Origin: an uncultured Spirochaetales bacterium
GTDB lineage: Bacteria; Spirochaetota; Spirochaetia; Sphaerochaetales; Sphaerochaetaceae
Length of the DNA stretch: 7,998 bases
Assembly: GCA_945947045.1 (NCBI GenBank)
Contig: CAMEXG010000090.1
Coordinates: 1-7,998, forward strand
Direction: 5' to 3'
Numbering within the stretch: position 1 is the stretch's first letter; each line of letters begins with the position of its first letter. Positions 1-6,728 of the stretch are shown here, one piece after another. The translations under genes were made by a program, and so were the position numbers. The notes under the pieces were generated by a model. The model had not been told where the DNA came from, made no database searches, and worked only from the letters and a program-made list of their open reading frames with translations.

Positions 1-1451
1 TCCTTTGCAGATACGTGGACAATACCGTTGGCATCGATATCGAATGTAACTTCGATCTGAGGTACTCCTCTTGGTGCCGGAGCAATACCTTCAAGGTTGA
101 ACATACCAAGTGTTCTGTTCTGAGAAGCAAGCTCTCTTTCACCCTGAAGAACGTGAATAGATACTGCAGTCTGACCATCTGAAGCTGTAGAGAAGATCTG
201 GCTCTTTCTTGTAGGAATAGTTGTATTTCTTTCGATGAGCTTTGTTGTTACGCCGCCAAGTGTCTCAATTCCAAGTGAAAGAGGTGTGACATCCAAAAGA
301 AGAACGTCCTTGACATCTCCCTTAAGAATACCACCCTGAATAGATGCACCTACTGCAACTACTTCATCTGGGTTTACACCTTTATGAGGTTCCTTACCGA
401 AGAGCTTCTTTACTGCCTCCTGAACCATAGGAATTCTTGTTGAACCACCGACAAGAACAACTTCATCGATATCGGAAGCTGTGAGTCCTGCATCTCTAAG
501 AGCGTTCATGCAAGGAATCTTTGTCTTCTCTACAAGAGGCTCGATCATCTGCTCGAACTTAGCCCTTGTAAGCTCCTTCTGAAGGTGCTTAGGACCTGTA
601 GCATCAGCAGTGATGAACGGGAGGTTGATAGTTGTCTGAGTAGAAGAAGAGAGAGTGATCTTTGCCTGCTCTGCAGCTTCCTTGAGTCTCTGAAGAGCCA
701 TCTTATCCTTTGAGAGGTCTATGCCATATTCTCTGTTGAAGTCAGAAACAAGCCACTCGATGATAACCTGATCGATGTTATCACCACCAAGGTGTGTATC
801 TCCGTTTGTGCTCTTTACTTCAAAAACACCATCACCAAGCTCAAGAATTGAAATATCGAATGTACCACCACCGAAGTCATAGACAGCAATCTTCTCTTCC
901 TTTGAAGAATCCTTGCCAAAACCATAAGCAAGGGCGGCAGCTGTAGGCTCGTTGACGATTCTCTTTACTTCCAATCCAGCGATTCTTCCTGCATCCTTTG
1001 TTGCCTGACGCTGAGCGTCGTTGAAGTAAGCAGGTACTGTGATTACAGCTTCTGTAACTTCTTCACCAAGGAAGTCTTCCGCTGTCTTCTTCATCTTCTG
1101 AAGAACGATTGCAGAAATCTCCTGAGGAGAGTAAAGCTTTCCGTCTACATCAATCTTAATCTCGTCCCCAGATGCGCTAGTCACCTTGTAAGGAACCATC
1201 TTTGTCTCTTCTGTAACCTCATGGTACTTTCTTCCCATGAATCTCTTTATTGAGTAGATAGTGTTCTCAGGATTAGTAACCATCTGGTTCTTTGCAGGCT
1301 TACCGACAAGTCTGTCTGCACCCTTGAAGGCTACTACACTTGGAGTGGTTCTATCTCCTTCACTATTTGCAATTACTGTAGGCTCGTTACCTTCCATAAC
1401 AGCAACACAGCTGTTAGTTGTTCCAAGGTCAATACCAATAATCTTTCCCAT
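1..1451 (-). CDS. dnaK: Molecular chaperone DnaK (Hsp70), 3' end outside the window
   Basis: This is the ATP-dependent Hsp70 chaperone, which binds exposed hydrophobic peptides in the cytoplasm and works with DnaJ and the exchange factor GrpE. My translation of the minus strand starts MGKIIGIDLGTTNSCVAV, the Hsp70 phosphate-1 signature. It continues with PAYFNDAQRQATKDAG, the phosphate-2 loop VYDFGGGTFDISIL and the adenosine-binding VLVGGSTRIPMVQ. The hydrophobic interdomain linker DVLLLDVTPLSLG lies near residue 385. The visible part ends at HVSAK after 483 codons, within the substrate-binding beta domain. The helical lid, about 120 to 150 residues in this family, is beyond the left edge. 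The start is supported by GGAG at 1461-1464, nine bases upstream. The gene follows grpE by 109 bases on the same strand, and a candidate promoter of its own lies in that gap. No frameshift or missing motif is seen. Confidence 0.98.
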   Translation of the reverse strand, partial: MGKIIGIDLGTTNSCVAVMEGNEPTVIANSEGDRTTPSVVAFKGADRLVGKPAKNQMVTNPENTIYSIKRFMGRKYHEVTEETKMVPYKVTSASGDEIKIDVDGKLYSPQEISAIVLQKMKKTAEDFLGEEVTEAVITVPAYFNDAQRQATKDAGRIAGLEVKRIVNEPTAAALAYGFGKDSSKEEKIAVYDFGGGTFDISILELGDGVFEVKSTNGDTHLGGDNIDQVIIEWLVSDFNREYGIDLSKDKMALQRLKEAAEQAKITLSSSTQTTINLPFITADATGPKHLQKELTRAKFEQMIEPLVEKTKIPCMNALRDAGLTASDIDEVVLVGGSTRIPMVQEAVKKLFGKEPHKGVNPDEVVAVGASIQGGILKGDVKDVLLLDVTPLSLGIETLGGVTTKLIERNTTIPTRKSQIFSTASDGQTAVSIHVLQGERELASQNRTLGMFNLEGIAPAPRGVPQIEVTFDIDANGIVHVSAK

Positions 1452-1486
1452 AATTTATATCTCCATGTATTTACTATTTCAAATAT

Positions 1487-1501
1487 GATGGTTTTCCCAT
1501 C
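1487..1501 (-). repeat. Small inverted repeat in the dnaK leader
   Basis: The arms GATGG and CCATC are perfectly complementary around a five-base loop (GAAAA on the minus strand). They lie about 36 bases upstream of the dnaK ATG and downstream of the predicted transcription start, so the hairpin would form in the 5' leader of a dnaK mRNA. No T-run follows it, so it is not a standard terminator. The stem is short and could be chance. Confidence 0.25.
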
Positions 1502-1509
1502 TGCAAAAT

Positions 1510-1538
1510 AAAGTAATAGCTGAAGAAAAAAACGTCAA
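1510..1538 (-). promoter_or_regulatory. Candidate dnaK promoter between grpE and dnaK
   Basis: On the minus strand there is a -35-like TTGACG (1533-1538), a 17-base spacer and a -10-like TACTTT (1510-1515). The predicted start is near 1503, giving a leader of about 50 bases before dnaK. The -35 matches five of six consensus bases and the -10 only three of six. The 109-base gap is wider than the other spacings in this cluster, which fits a separate promoter. No CIRCE-type repeat (TTAGCACTC with GAGTGCTAA) is present. Confidence 0.4.
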
Positions 1539-1560
1539 ACTATCTATGAGATTTTTTTCT

Positions 1561-2181
1561 TTACTTCTTTGGTTTTGCTACAAATACCTTTGCTGTCCTT
1601 ATGACTTTACCATGCAAAAGCCAGCCTTTGTTGCATTCCATGCTTACTTCTTCTTCCGTAATACCCTCTTTCTCCTGTACGCCATAGGCTTCCATTTTAT
1701 TTGGATCAAAAGGTGTACCAACCTTGCTGTCGATCATCTCCAAACCCCAGTTTGTCTTCAGGCGTTGAAGAAGTTGGTCGTTCACCATTACAACTCCAGT
1801 CTTCATAGCCTCGAAGTCTTGAGACTGTGATGCAGAATCGATGGCACGGGCGAAGTTATCCAGAGGTTCCAAAAGATCAGAGATCAATGACTCGTTTGCA
1901 TATTTTACAGCATTCTCCTTTTCAGTCCTCAGCCTCTTCTTGTAGTTCTCTGTGTCTGCCATTCTCCTCAATTCATCTTCCTTCATTTTGGAGATAGTCT
2001 CTTCCAGTTCCTTTACCTTGGCTTCAAGTTCTGAAATCTTTGTGTCTTTTGGATCTTCCTCTTTTTCATTCTCTTCAGGAATATTATCTTTGACCTCGGT
2101 TTCTTCAGCTTCCTTTGTCTCAACTACTTCTGGAGCTACTTTCTTTTCTTCGGTCTTATCAAATTCCTTTTCCTCTGCCAT
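1561..2181 (-). CDS. grpE: Nucleotide exchange factor GrpE
   Basis: GrpE is a dimeric co-chaperone that releases ADP from DnaK and often acts as a thermosensor. From the chosen start the protein has 206 residues. The first 45 or so are very acidic and probably disordered. A long helix or coiled coil follows at about 48-90. The central dimer region includes RRMADTENYKKR and SLISDLLEPLDNFARAI. The C-terminal beta head carries FDPNKMEAYGV and GWLLHGKVIRTAKVFVAKP, which fit the GrpE signature, except that the usual His of the DPxxHEA motif is Met. I prefer the ATG at 2181 because AAGGAAG lies seven bases upstream. An in-frame ATG at 2223 would add a lysine-rich 14-residue leader (MMKKKKNKKKGSEY) and also has a GGAGG nine bases upstream, inside a hairpin. 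Which start is used is open. The gene lies directly upstream of dnaK. Confidence 0.96.
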   Translation of the reverse strand: MAEEKEFDKTEEKKVAPEVVETKEAEETEVKDNIPEENEKEEDPKDTKISELEAKVKELEETISKMKEDELRRMADTENYKKRLRTEKENAVKYANESLISDLLEPLDNFARAIDSASQSQDFEAMKTGVVMVNDQLLQRLKTNWGLEMIDSKVGTPFDPNKMEAYGVQEKEGITEEEVSMECNKGWLLHGKVIRTAKVFVAKPKK

Positions 2182-2188
2182 ATATTCA

Positions 2189-2195
2189 CTTCCTT
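2189..2195 (-). promoter_or_regulatory. Ribosome binding site supporting the inner grpE start
   Basis: AAGGAAG on the minus strand lies seven bases before the ATG at 2181, an ideal position. It favours this start over the ATG at 2223, which would give a lysine-rich extension not expected in GrpE. The outer ATG has its own Shine-Dalgarno-like GGAGG at 2233-2237, partly in the loop and partly in the 3' arm of the leader inverted repeat. Confidence 0.6.
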
Positions 2196-2224
2196 TCTTT
2201 TTATTCTTTTTTTTCTTCATCATG

Positions 2225-2249
2225 ACAAGTGCCCTCCCGGGGCACCTGT
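2225..2249 (-). repeat. GC-rich inverted repeat (hairpin or operator) in front of grpE
   Basis: On the minus strand, arms ACAGGTGCCC and GGGCACTTGT enclose a five-base loop CGGGA. All ten positions pair in RNA, one of them as G-U. The element sits between the end of the coiled-coil gene and grpE, just after a candidate promoter, so it would be at the very 5' end of a grpE mRNA or would act as a DNA operator. The loop and 3' arm contain GGAGG, in Shine-Dalgarno position for the ATG at 2223. No U-run follows on either strand, so an intrinsic terminator is unlikely. It is not a CIRCE element: the arm sequence differs and the spacer is five rather than nine bases. Confidence 0.7.
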
Positions 2250-2253
2250 AATG

Positions 2254-2282
2254 AAGTTAATAAAACATCAAAGAAGAGTCAA
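2254..2282 (-). promoter_or_regulatory. Candidate grpE promoter
   Basis: On the minus strand, TTGACT (2277-2282) lies just downstream of the stop codon of the coiled-coil gene. A 17-base spacer and a weak -10-like TAACTT (2254-2259) follow. The predicted start near 2247 falls inside the inverted repeat at 2225-2249, which is the usual place for a repressor operator. The -35 is five of six to consensus and the -10 three of six. It resembles the candidate dnaK promoter in layout, but its use is inferred only. Confidence 0.4.
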
Positions 2283-2283
2283 A

Positions 2284-4341
2284 TCATTCATCGTCTGAAA
2301 CATCAACCTCTTCTTCTCCGATGATCAAATCCATCTCTTCTATTGAATGAAGAGGCTTACGAATATTCTTTTTCTCTTCATCTTTTCTCTTCTCTTCAAT
2401 GACTTTCTGCTGTCCTTTTAAACGCACAAGGTTGGCTTCTTCGTTTATTCTTTGGCTTCTTACTTCCCTTGTCTCGTTCTGAAGCTTATCCCTGTCCTGG
2501 CCTAGAGCATCGATTTCATCTTGAAGTCTTTTCTCTTCCTGTTGAAGATTCCAGATCGTTTCTTTCATGCTTGTTACAGACTCGACCTGCTCATTGAGAC
2601 TTGCTTCGCTTTCACGAATTTTATTCTCATAGTCTCTGATAATTCCCTGAGCCTCTTTAATCTTGCCATATGCAGTCTCTTCCAGCATCTTCTGGGCCTT
2701 GCCGCTCTCCGCCATTCTATCTGCAACACCCTTCAAGAACTCGTCACTTGTGTCCTTTATTCTCTGAAGAGAAGCATTTGAATCCCTATCCATGTCTTCA
2801 AGAGCATCTTTCAACTCTTCCCTGCATCTTTGGACATAAGCCGCCCTATCTGCTTCAAGTCTTGCACTTGATTCCAAGAACAACTTGTTCTTGTCTTCAA
2901 CATAGTTGTTATACTCATCCACCAGTTTATCTCTATCGGACTTTAACTGAGAAAGAGTATCCTGCACCATGTTACGTTTTTCATCCATCTTTTCCTGGAT
3001 GTCGACAATGACCTGGTCACGCTCAAAAATAAGATCTCTGATGGATTTTTCTGTTTCTGTCCTCTCTTCTCCCAGGACTTTCCTTATCTCTTCCACAGTA
3101 TTTTCGAGAGAATTCTTGAGATCGTTTATTCTGTTTTCTACAGCCTTCTCGCTATCAGCCAGCTTCTCTTGGAAAGAAACTATGGATGAAGACACCTCGT
3201 CCTCCATATCATTGAGCCTTGATTCGAGAGTATCTCCTGTCCTCTTTATTGCGTCATCAAAATCCTCTAGTGACTGGGAAGAAGACTTCTTAACGTTCTC
3301 AATCGCCTCTTCTTTGTTCTTGGCGATACTATCCAGAGTCTCCTCAAAATGGGTATTGAGAGCAGATGAAAGCTCTTCGATTTTTTCTTTTGAAGAAGCG
3401 GTAAATTCATCGATTCTTTTATTCATTTCATCTGTTTTCTCAGTGATAGATGAAATCATGGAATCCTTTATTTTATCCATTTCAGATAGAGCAGCCTCAA
3501 ATCTTCTGTCAAGGACACCAGATCTTTCGTCAAAGTCTCCGAAGATATCATTTTTACGCTGAACCAAATCAGAGATAGAGTCAGAAGCACTCTTCAGGAG
3601 ACTATTGAACTCACTTTGTGTATTCTCTACCTTTTCTTCTATCTCTCCTATTTTGTTGTCAAGCTTCACCAGTTCAGCTTCAGCCTTATCTTCCTGTTCC
3701 CTACACATATCGTCATAGTTCCGCTTTTCCAGGGCAACATATTCATACAACTGGGATTTACTTCTCTCAAGAGCCGCTGAGAATTGATCCAGCAACTCTC
3801 TGTTCTCTTCTTTCTGGGAAGCGGATGTAGCCTTCAAATCCTGCTCGGTAGATGCTACGAGACGCACATAATCAGCTTTCAGGGAATCAAGTTGAGCTGT
3901 CAATCTCTCAATATCTTTCTGAAACTGAAGGGCATAGTCTTTTACTGCTTCGGTCTTTCTTACTTCCGCCTGTACAGCATAGACTCTATTTTCAGCCTGC
4001 TCTGTCTGAGCCTTCAGTTTCTTCAATGCATTACCATAGTTTTCACAGACACCGGAGAGTTCATCCAACTCTTTCTGATGCACAAGCACCATGTCGATGG
4101 ATTCTGCAAGATGATTCTGAACTGTGTTCGCATATTCTATTCTCGAAGTAATATTCTGCTCACAGTCACGGGATATCTCTGTGAATCTATTCATAAAAGA
4201 TGTAGTTTCATATCTAAAATTCTTAACTTGCTGATTTAGGTTCTTCAAAGAACGGTCTTTCTTGTCTGCCGCCCTAAATGCCAATACAACAATCAGATTA
4301 AGAAGAAAACACACGCCGATAAGTATGTATGTCGTATTCAT
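2284..4341 (-). CDS. Membrane-anchored long coiled-coil protein, SpiroCoCo-like
   Basis: This protein of about 685 residues has one N-terminal hydrophobic segment (about 4-23, YILIGVCFLLNLIVVLAF) followed by RAADKKDR. The positive residues after the segment suggest an anchor with the body in the cytoplasm. Residues from about 28 to 640 are almost entirely charged heptad-like coiled coil, rich in E, K, D, S and R and nearly free of proline. The tail ends in an acidic IGEEEVDVSDDE after the only obvious non-coil stretch (RKPLHSIEEMDLI). No enzymatic motif is visible. It resembles the spirochaete family named SpiroCoCo; I infer this from architecture and have not run a search. The role is unknown, with a cytoskeletal or envelope scaffold as a guess. 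The ATG at 4341 is chosen because GGAG lies five bases upstream; a GTG at 4347 overlaps that site. The gene follows the HAD gene by 11 bases and was probably co-transcribed with it. Confidence 0.85.
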   Translation of the reverse strand: MNTTYILIGVCFLLNLIVVLAFRAADKKDRSLKNLNQQVKNFRYETTSFMNRFTEISRDCEQNITSRIEYANTVQNHLAESIDMVLVHQKELDELSGVCENYGNALKKLKAQTEQAENRVYAVQAEVRKTEAVKDYALQFQKDIERLTAQLDSLKADYVRLVASTEQDLKATSASQKEENRELLDQFSAALERSKSQLYEYVALEKRNYDDMCREQEDKAEAELVKLDNKIGEIEEKVENTQSEFNSLLKSASDSISDLVQRKNDIFGDFDERSGVLDRRFEAALSEMDKIKDSMISSITEKTDEMNKRIDEFTASSKEKIEELSSALNTHFEETLDSIAKNKEEAIENVKKSSSQSLEDFDDAIKRTGDTLESRLNDMEDEVSSSIVSFQEKLADSEKAVENRINDLKNSLENTVEEIRKVLGEERTETEKSIRDLIFERDQVIVDIQEKMDEKRNMVQDTLSQLKSDRDKLVDEYNNYVEDKNKLFLESSARLEADRAAYVQRCREELKDALEDMDRDSNASLQRIKDTSDEFLKGVADRMAESGKAQKMLEETAYGKIKEAQGIIRDYENKIRESEASLNEQVESVTSMKETIWNLQQEEKRLQDEIDALGQDRDKLQNETREVRSQRINEEANLVRLKGQQKVIEEKRKDEEKKNIRKPLHSIEEMDLIIGEEEVDVSDDE

Positions 4342-4346
4342 GATCA

Positions 4347-4350
4347 CTCC
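4347..4350 (-). promoter_or_regulatory. Ribosome binding site deciding the coiled-coil protein start
   Basis: GGAG on the minus strand lies five bases before the ATG at 4341. The in-frame GTG at 4347 shares a base with this site and has no Shine-Dalgarno of its own, so the shorter protein, two residues less, is favoured. Confidence 0.6.
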
Positions 4351-4352
4351 AT

Positions 4353-5042
4353 TTAGAATAACACTCTATCCAACTCACTCCAATCTCTGAAGACAATGTC
4401 TGCAGAGCCTGATGCTTCTTTCTTTGAAAGCAAAGCCGTCTTCAGCCCCGCTCTTTTAGCTCCTTCAATATCTTTTCTGAGACTGTCGCCTACATAAAGA
4501 ATAGCACAAGGATCCATATCCATCTTAGATATAAGCATCTCAAAGGGTGTAAGACAAGGTTTATATCTTCCCCAGTCTTCGCTTGAAAGCTGGATGGGAA
4601 AGTACTTGTCTATCCCCATAGCTTTTAGCTTCGTCCCTACAGGAAAATCTGAAAGAACGCCCATTTTCATGTGTTTATTCTTCAGTTTTTCCAGTACCTC
4701 TTCTACGTGGTCAAAAGCTTCTATAGAAGAAAAGCTCTTTTCATATCTTGAAAAAAAGACTTTCTTTTCCTTTTGCAGAAAATACTCTATATCGCCTTCA
4801 TTGCAACGATTCCACATGTAGAGGCACATCCTCTCCCCCCTTTCTTTCTCTGAAAGAGGAGGAAGTGACAAGAAACTATCCTCTGTCCTCATCCTCTGCC
4901 TAGCCTTATTATAGTTGACGGCAAAGGGAAGTGAAGAGAGAGAAGCAAGTGCAACCCTCAGATTCGTCTTCCACAATGGGTAAAAAGTACCATCTATATC
5001 GAAAGCGACAGCTTTTATTGAATTATCCTCTAAAAAACCCAT
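4353..5042 (-). CDS. HAD-superfamily hydrolase (probable small-molecule phosphatase)
   Basis: This 229-residue cytoplasmic protein has all four HAD motifs. Motif I is AFDIDGTF, with nucleophile Asp15 and general acid Asp17. Motif II is GVLSDF, with Ser131. Motif III is Lys161 in RYKPCLTPFEM. Motif IV is LYVGDSLRKDIEGAKRAG, with Asp186 and Asp191. A helical insert between motifs I and II (about 25-105) looks like a C1-type cap, as in phosphoglycolate phosphatase, phosphonatase and nucleotidase relatives. The family supports Mg-dependent hydrolysis of a phosphate ester through an aspartyl-phosphate. The substrate cannot be read from the sequence. Its ATG shares one base with the der stop (TAATG), and no good Shine-Dalgarno is at the right distance, so translation is probably coupled to der. 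The coiled-coil gene begins 11 bases after its stop. Confidence 0.9.
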   Translation of the reverse strand: MGFLEDNSIKAVAFDIDGTFYPLWKTNLRVALASLSSLPFAVNYNKARQRMRTEDSFLSLPPLSEKERGERMCLYMWNRCNEGDIEYFLQKEKKVFFSRYEKSFSSIEAFDHVEEVLEKLKNKHMKMGVLSDFPVGTKLKAMGIDKYFPIQLSSEDWGRYKPCLTPFEMLISKMDMDPCAILYVGDSLRKDIEGAKRAGLKTALLSKKEASGSADIVFRDWSELDRVLF

Positions 5043-6595
5043 TACTTATTCTTGGCCCTCTTCTGCTTTGAGTTTCTTACGATTGTCTTCGCTCTCTCAG
5101 TCTCTTTTCCCATTCTGGCTTTTCCACCTGGTTTTCTTGCCACACCCTTCTTCACATTCTTCTGAGCTGTATTACGCTTGATCACCTTCTGGATTTCAGC
5201 TTCTTCTTTGCTTGGTCCCTTGTCGTTGAGACTTGGATTTCTCTTTCTTTCTCTGAGAGAGATTTCAATTGGAACGTATGTAAATCCTAAATCACGCCTA
5301 ATGCAATTCTTCAGATAAGAAATATAAGTCTCAGGGAAAGCATGGACCTTGTTCACGAAGAACAGGAATCTCACCGGGTTGGCACTTACCTGTGTCCCAT
5401 ATAAAACCTTAAAATATCCTGTGGCTGATCTAGGAGGCTCTTGGTCTGTAGTCCATCTTTTCAATGCTTCATTGAGAGTAGAAGTATCAACACGCTTCTC
5501 CAACTGTCTATATACCGCCCAGACAACATCCAACAGCTTACCTATATCCATTCCCTCCAATGCAGAAATCGGCACAAGAGGAGCGAATGACAGGACAGGG
5601 AATAGGAATCTGACTCTATCCTTAATTGCTTCCAATTGGTTCTGTGGTCCATTAAGCTTATCAATCTTGTTGAGACATAGGACTACACCCTTTCCTCTTC
5701 TGACAATAAGCTGAGCAATCTTTTTATCTTGTTCCGCAAGGCCTTCAAGTACATCAATCATCAGAACAACTACGTCTGCTTCATCAATAGTCTTTATGGC
5801 TCTATTTACAGAGTAGTATTCCACATCTTCCTCAACTTTAGTTTTTCTTCTTATTCCTGCAGTATCGAGGACTGTGTACTCAGTACCTTTGTAGACAAAG
5901 GTTGCCTTCATGACATCTCTTGTGGTTCCGGCAATATCAGAGACGATGGATATATCTCTTCCCGTCAAAAGATTGGTAAGCGTAGACTTTCCAGTATTAG
6001 GCTTTCCCATAATAGCCAGTTTCACTGTATCCGGCTCATCAGGAATCTCTTCAGTCCTCTCCATGTCCAGCATGCCAAGAATTGTATCCTCCAACTCTTC
6101 AATTCCGAGACCATGGGCTGCAGATATTCCTACGACCCGCTGATATCCATAAGAGAAATAGTTCCAAATCAAGTCGTCTCTCTTCGGATCATCGACTTTA
6201 TTTACGACCAGAACGACTTTATCTGTATAAGGTCTGACTTCCTCAATGAGCATCATGTCCTCACTGGTGACCTCCATACAGTCCATAAGAAAGAGAATAA
6301 CATCGCTCATTGCAAGAATAGAGAGAGATTTCTCTGTAACAGCATAATCCAATCCCTCTTTATCCAGCTTTACTCCACCTGTATCCACAAGAGTCACAGG
6401 ATGATTTCCTAGTAGCCATCTTTCAGGAATAGGGTCTCTTGTGACACCTGGAGTAGGGTCTGTTATTGCTCTTCGTTTTCCAATCAATCTATTAAAAAGT
6501 GTAGATTTTCCAACATTTGGTCTCCCTACGATTGAGATCAACGGGAGGTTAGTATCGATATCCGCTTTGTTTCTTATATCTAGTTTTTCTGCCAT
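5042..6595 (-). CDS. der: Ribosome biogenesis GTPase Der (EngA)
   Basis: Der is an essential GTPase with two G domains that assists maturation of the 50S ribosomal subunit. Domain 1 has GRPNVGKST (24-32), PTPGVTRD (47-54), DTGG (71-74), NKVD (132-135) and a G5-like SAA (158-160). Domain 2 has GKPNTGKST (197-205), IAGTTRD (221-227), DTAGIRRK (244-251), NKID (309-312) and SAL (344-346). A KH-like domain follows at about 365-447, including NPVRFLFFVNK and YLKNCIRRDLGF. The final 70 residues are a lysine- and arginine-rich tail, making the protein 517 residues against about 436 in Bacillus subtilis and 490 in Escherichia coli. Such a tail probably contacts rRNA, which is inference. AAGGA lies eight bases before the ATG. 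The gene heads the minus-strand cluster and is divergent from the GerMN gene. Confidence 0.97.
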   Translation of the reverse strand: MAEKLDIRNKADIDTNLPLISIVGRPNVGKSTLFNRLIGKRRAITDPTPGVTRDPIPERWLLGNHPVTLVDTGGVKLDKEGLDYAVTEKSLSILAMSDVILFLMDCMEVTSEDMMLIEEVRPYTDKVVLVVNKVDDPKRDDLIWNYFSYGYQRVVGISAAHGLGIEELEDTILGMLDMERTEEIPDEPDTVKLAIMGKPNTGKSTLTNLLTGRDISIVSDIAGTTRDVMKATFVYKGTEYTVLDTAGIRRKTKVEEDVEYYSVNRAIKTIDEADVVVLMIDVLEGLAEQDKKIAQLIVRRGKGVVLCLNKIDKLNGPQNQLEAIKDRVRFLFPVLSFAPLVPISALEGMDIGKLLDVVWAVYRQLEKRVDTSTLNEALKRWTTDQEPPRSATGYFKVLYGTQVSANPVRFLFFVNKVHAFPETYISYLKNCIRRDLGFTYVPIEISLRERKRNPSLNDKGPSKEEAEIQKVIKRNTAQKNVKKGVARKPGGKARMGKETERAKTIVRNSKQKRAKNK

Positions 6596-6627
6596 ATAGT
6601 TTTTCCTTGTATCAGGGACCTACCCCA

Positions 6628-6657
6628 ATACTATTCTATTTATTCACTTATTTCCAA
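6628..6657 (-). promoter_or_regulatory. Possible der promoter
   Basis: On the minus strand there is TTGGAA (6652-6657), an 18-base spacer and TAGTAT (6628-6633), each four of six to the sigma-70 consensus. A start near 6621 would give a leader of about 25 bases that includes the AAGGA ribosome binding site (6604-6608). It lies in the only divergent intergenic region of the window, where a promoter for the der cluster is expected. Confidence 0.35.
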
Positions 6658-6693
6658 CAGTGGGAAAGAAAAAAACAATATTCATCCGCCACT

Positions 6694-6722
6694 TTGCCCA
6701 AATAGCTTTTTTGTTCTATTAT
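6694..6722 (+). promoter_or_regulatory. Candidate promoter for a leaderless GerMN-domain mRNA
   Basis: TTGCCC (6694-6699), a 17-base spacer and TATTAT (6717-6722) match the sigma-70 consensus at four and five of six positions. The -10 box ends six bases before the ATG at 6729, so the predicted transcript would begin at or next to the start codon. The absence of any Shine-Dalgarno before this ATG agrees with that. Confidence 0.45.
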
Positions 6723-6728
6723 TCTCTT

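Noticed and set aside
2225..2249. Inverted repeat as an intrinsic terminator for the coiled-coil gene
   Set aside because: No T-run follows the stem on either strand. The sequence after it on the minus strand runs straight into the possible grpE start.
2225..2249. Inverted repeat as a CIRCE/HrcA operator
   Set aside because: CIRCE has TTAGCACTC and GAGTGCTAA arms with a nine-base spacer. The arms and spacer here do not match.
1952..2251. Plus-strand open frame rich in Ser and Phe
   Set aside because: It mirrors the acidic and lysine-rich N-terminus of GrpE, so the composition is a by-product of the real gene.
2969..3562. Plus-strand open frame of 197 codons
   Set aside because: It lies opposite the coiled-coil gene, and its serine-rich, low-complexity product is the mirror of glutamate, aspartate and lysine codons on the other strand. 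It has no recognisable domain.
4835..4842. Run of six C (six G in the HAD gene) as a phase-variation tract
   Set aside because: Six bases is short for slippage control, the frame is intact, and the encoded protein is a housekeeping-type enzyme.
5729..6412. Plus-strand open frame of 227 codons
   Set aside because: It is wholly inside der on the opposite strand, and der has all its expected GTPase motifs. The product has no recognisable motif.
6660..6728. GTG at 6660 as the start of the GerMN-domain protein
   Set aside because: It lacks a Shine-Dalgarno and would place coding sequence over a good promoter. The extension adds a second hydrophobic patch not needed for the anchor.
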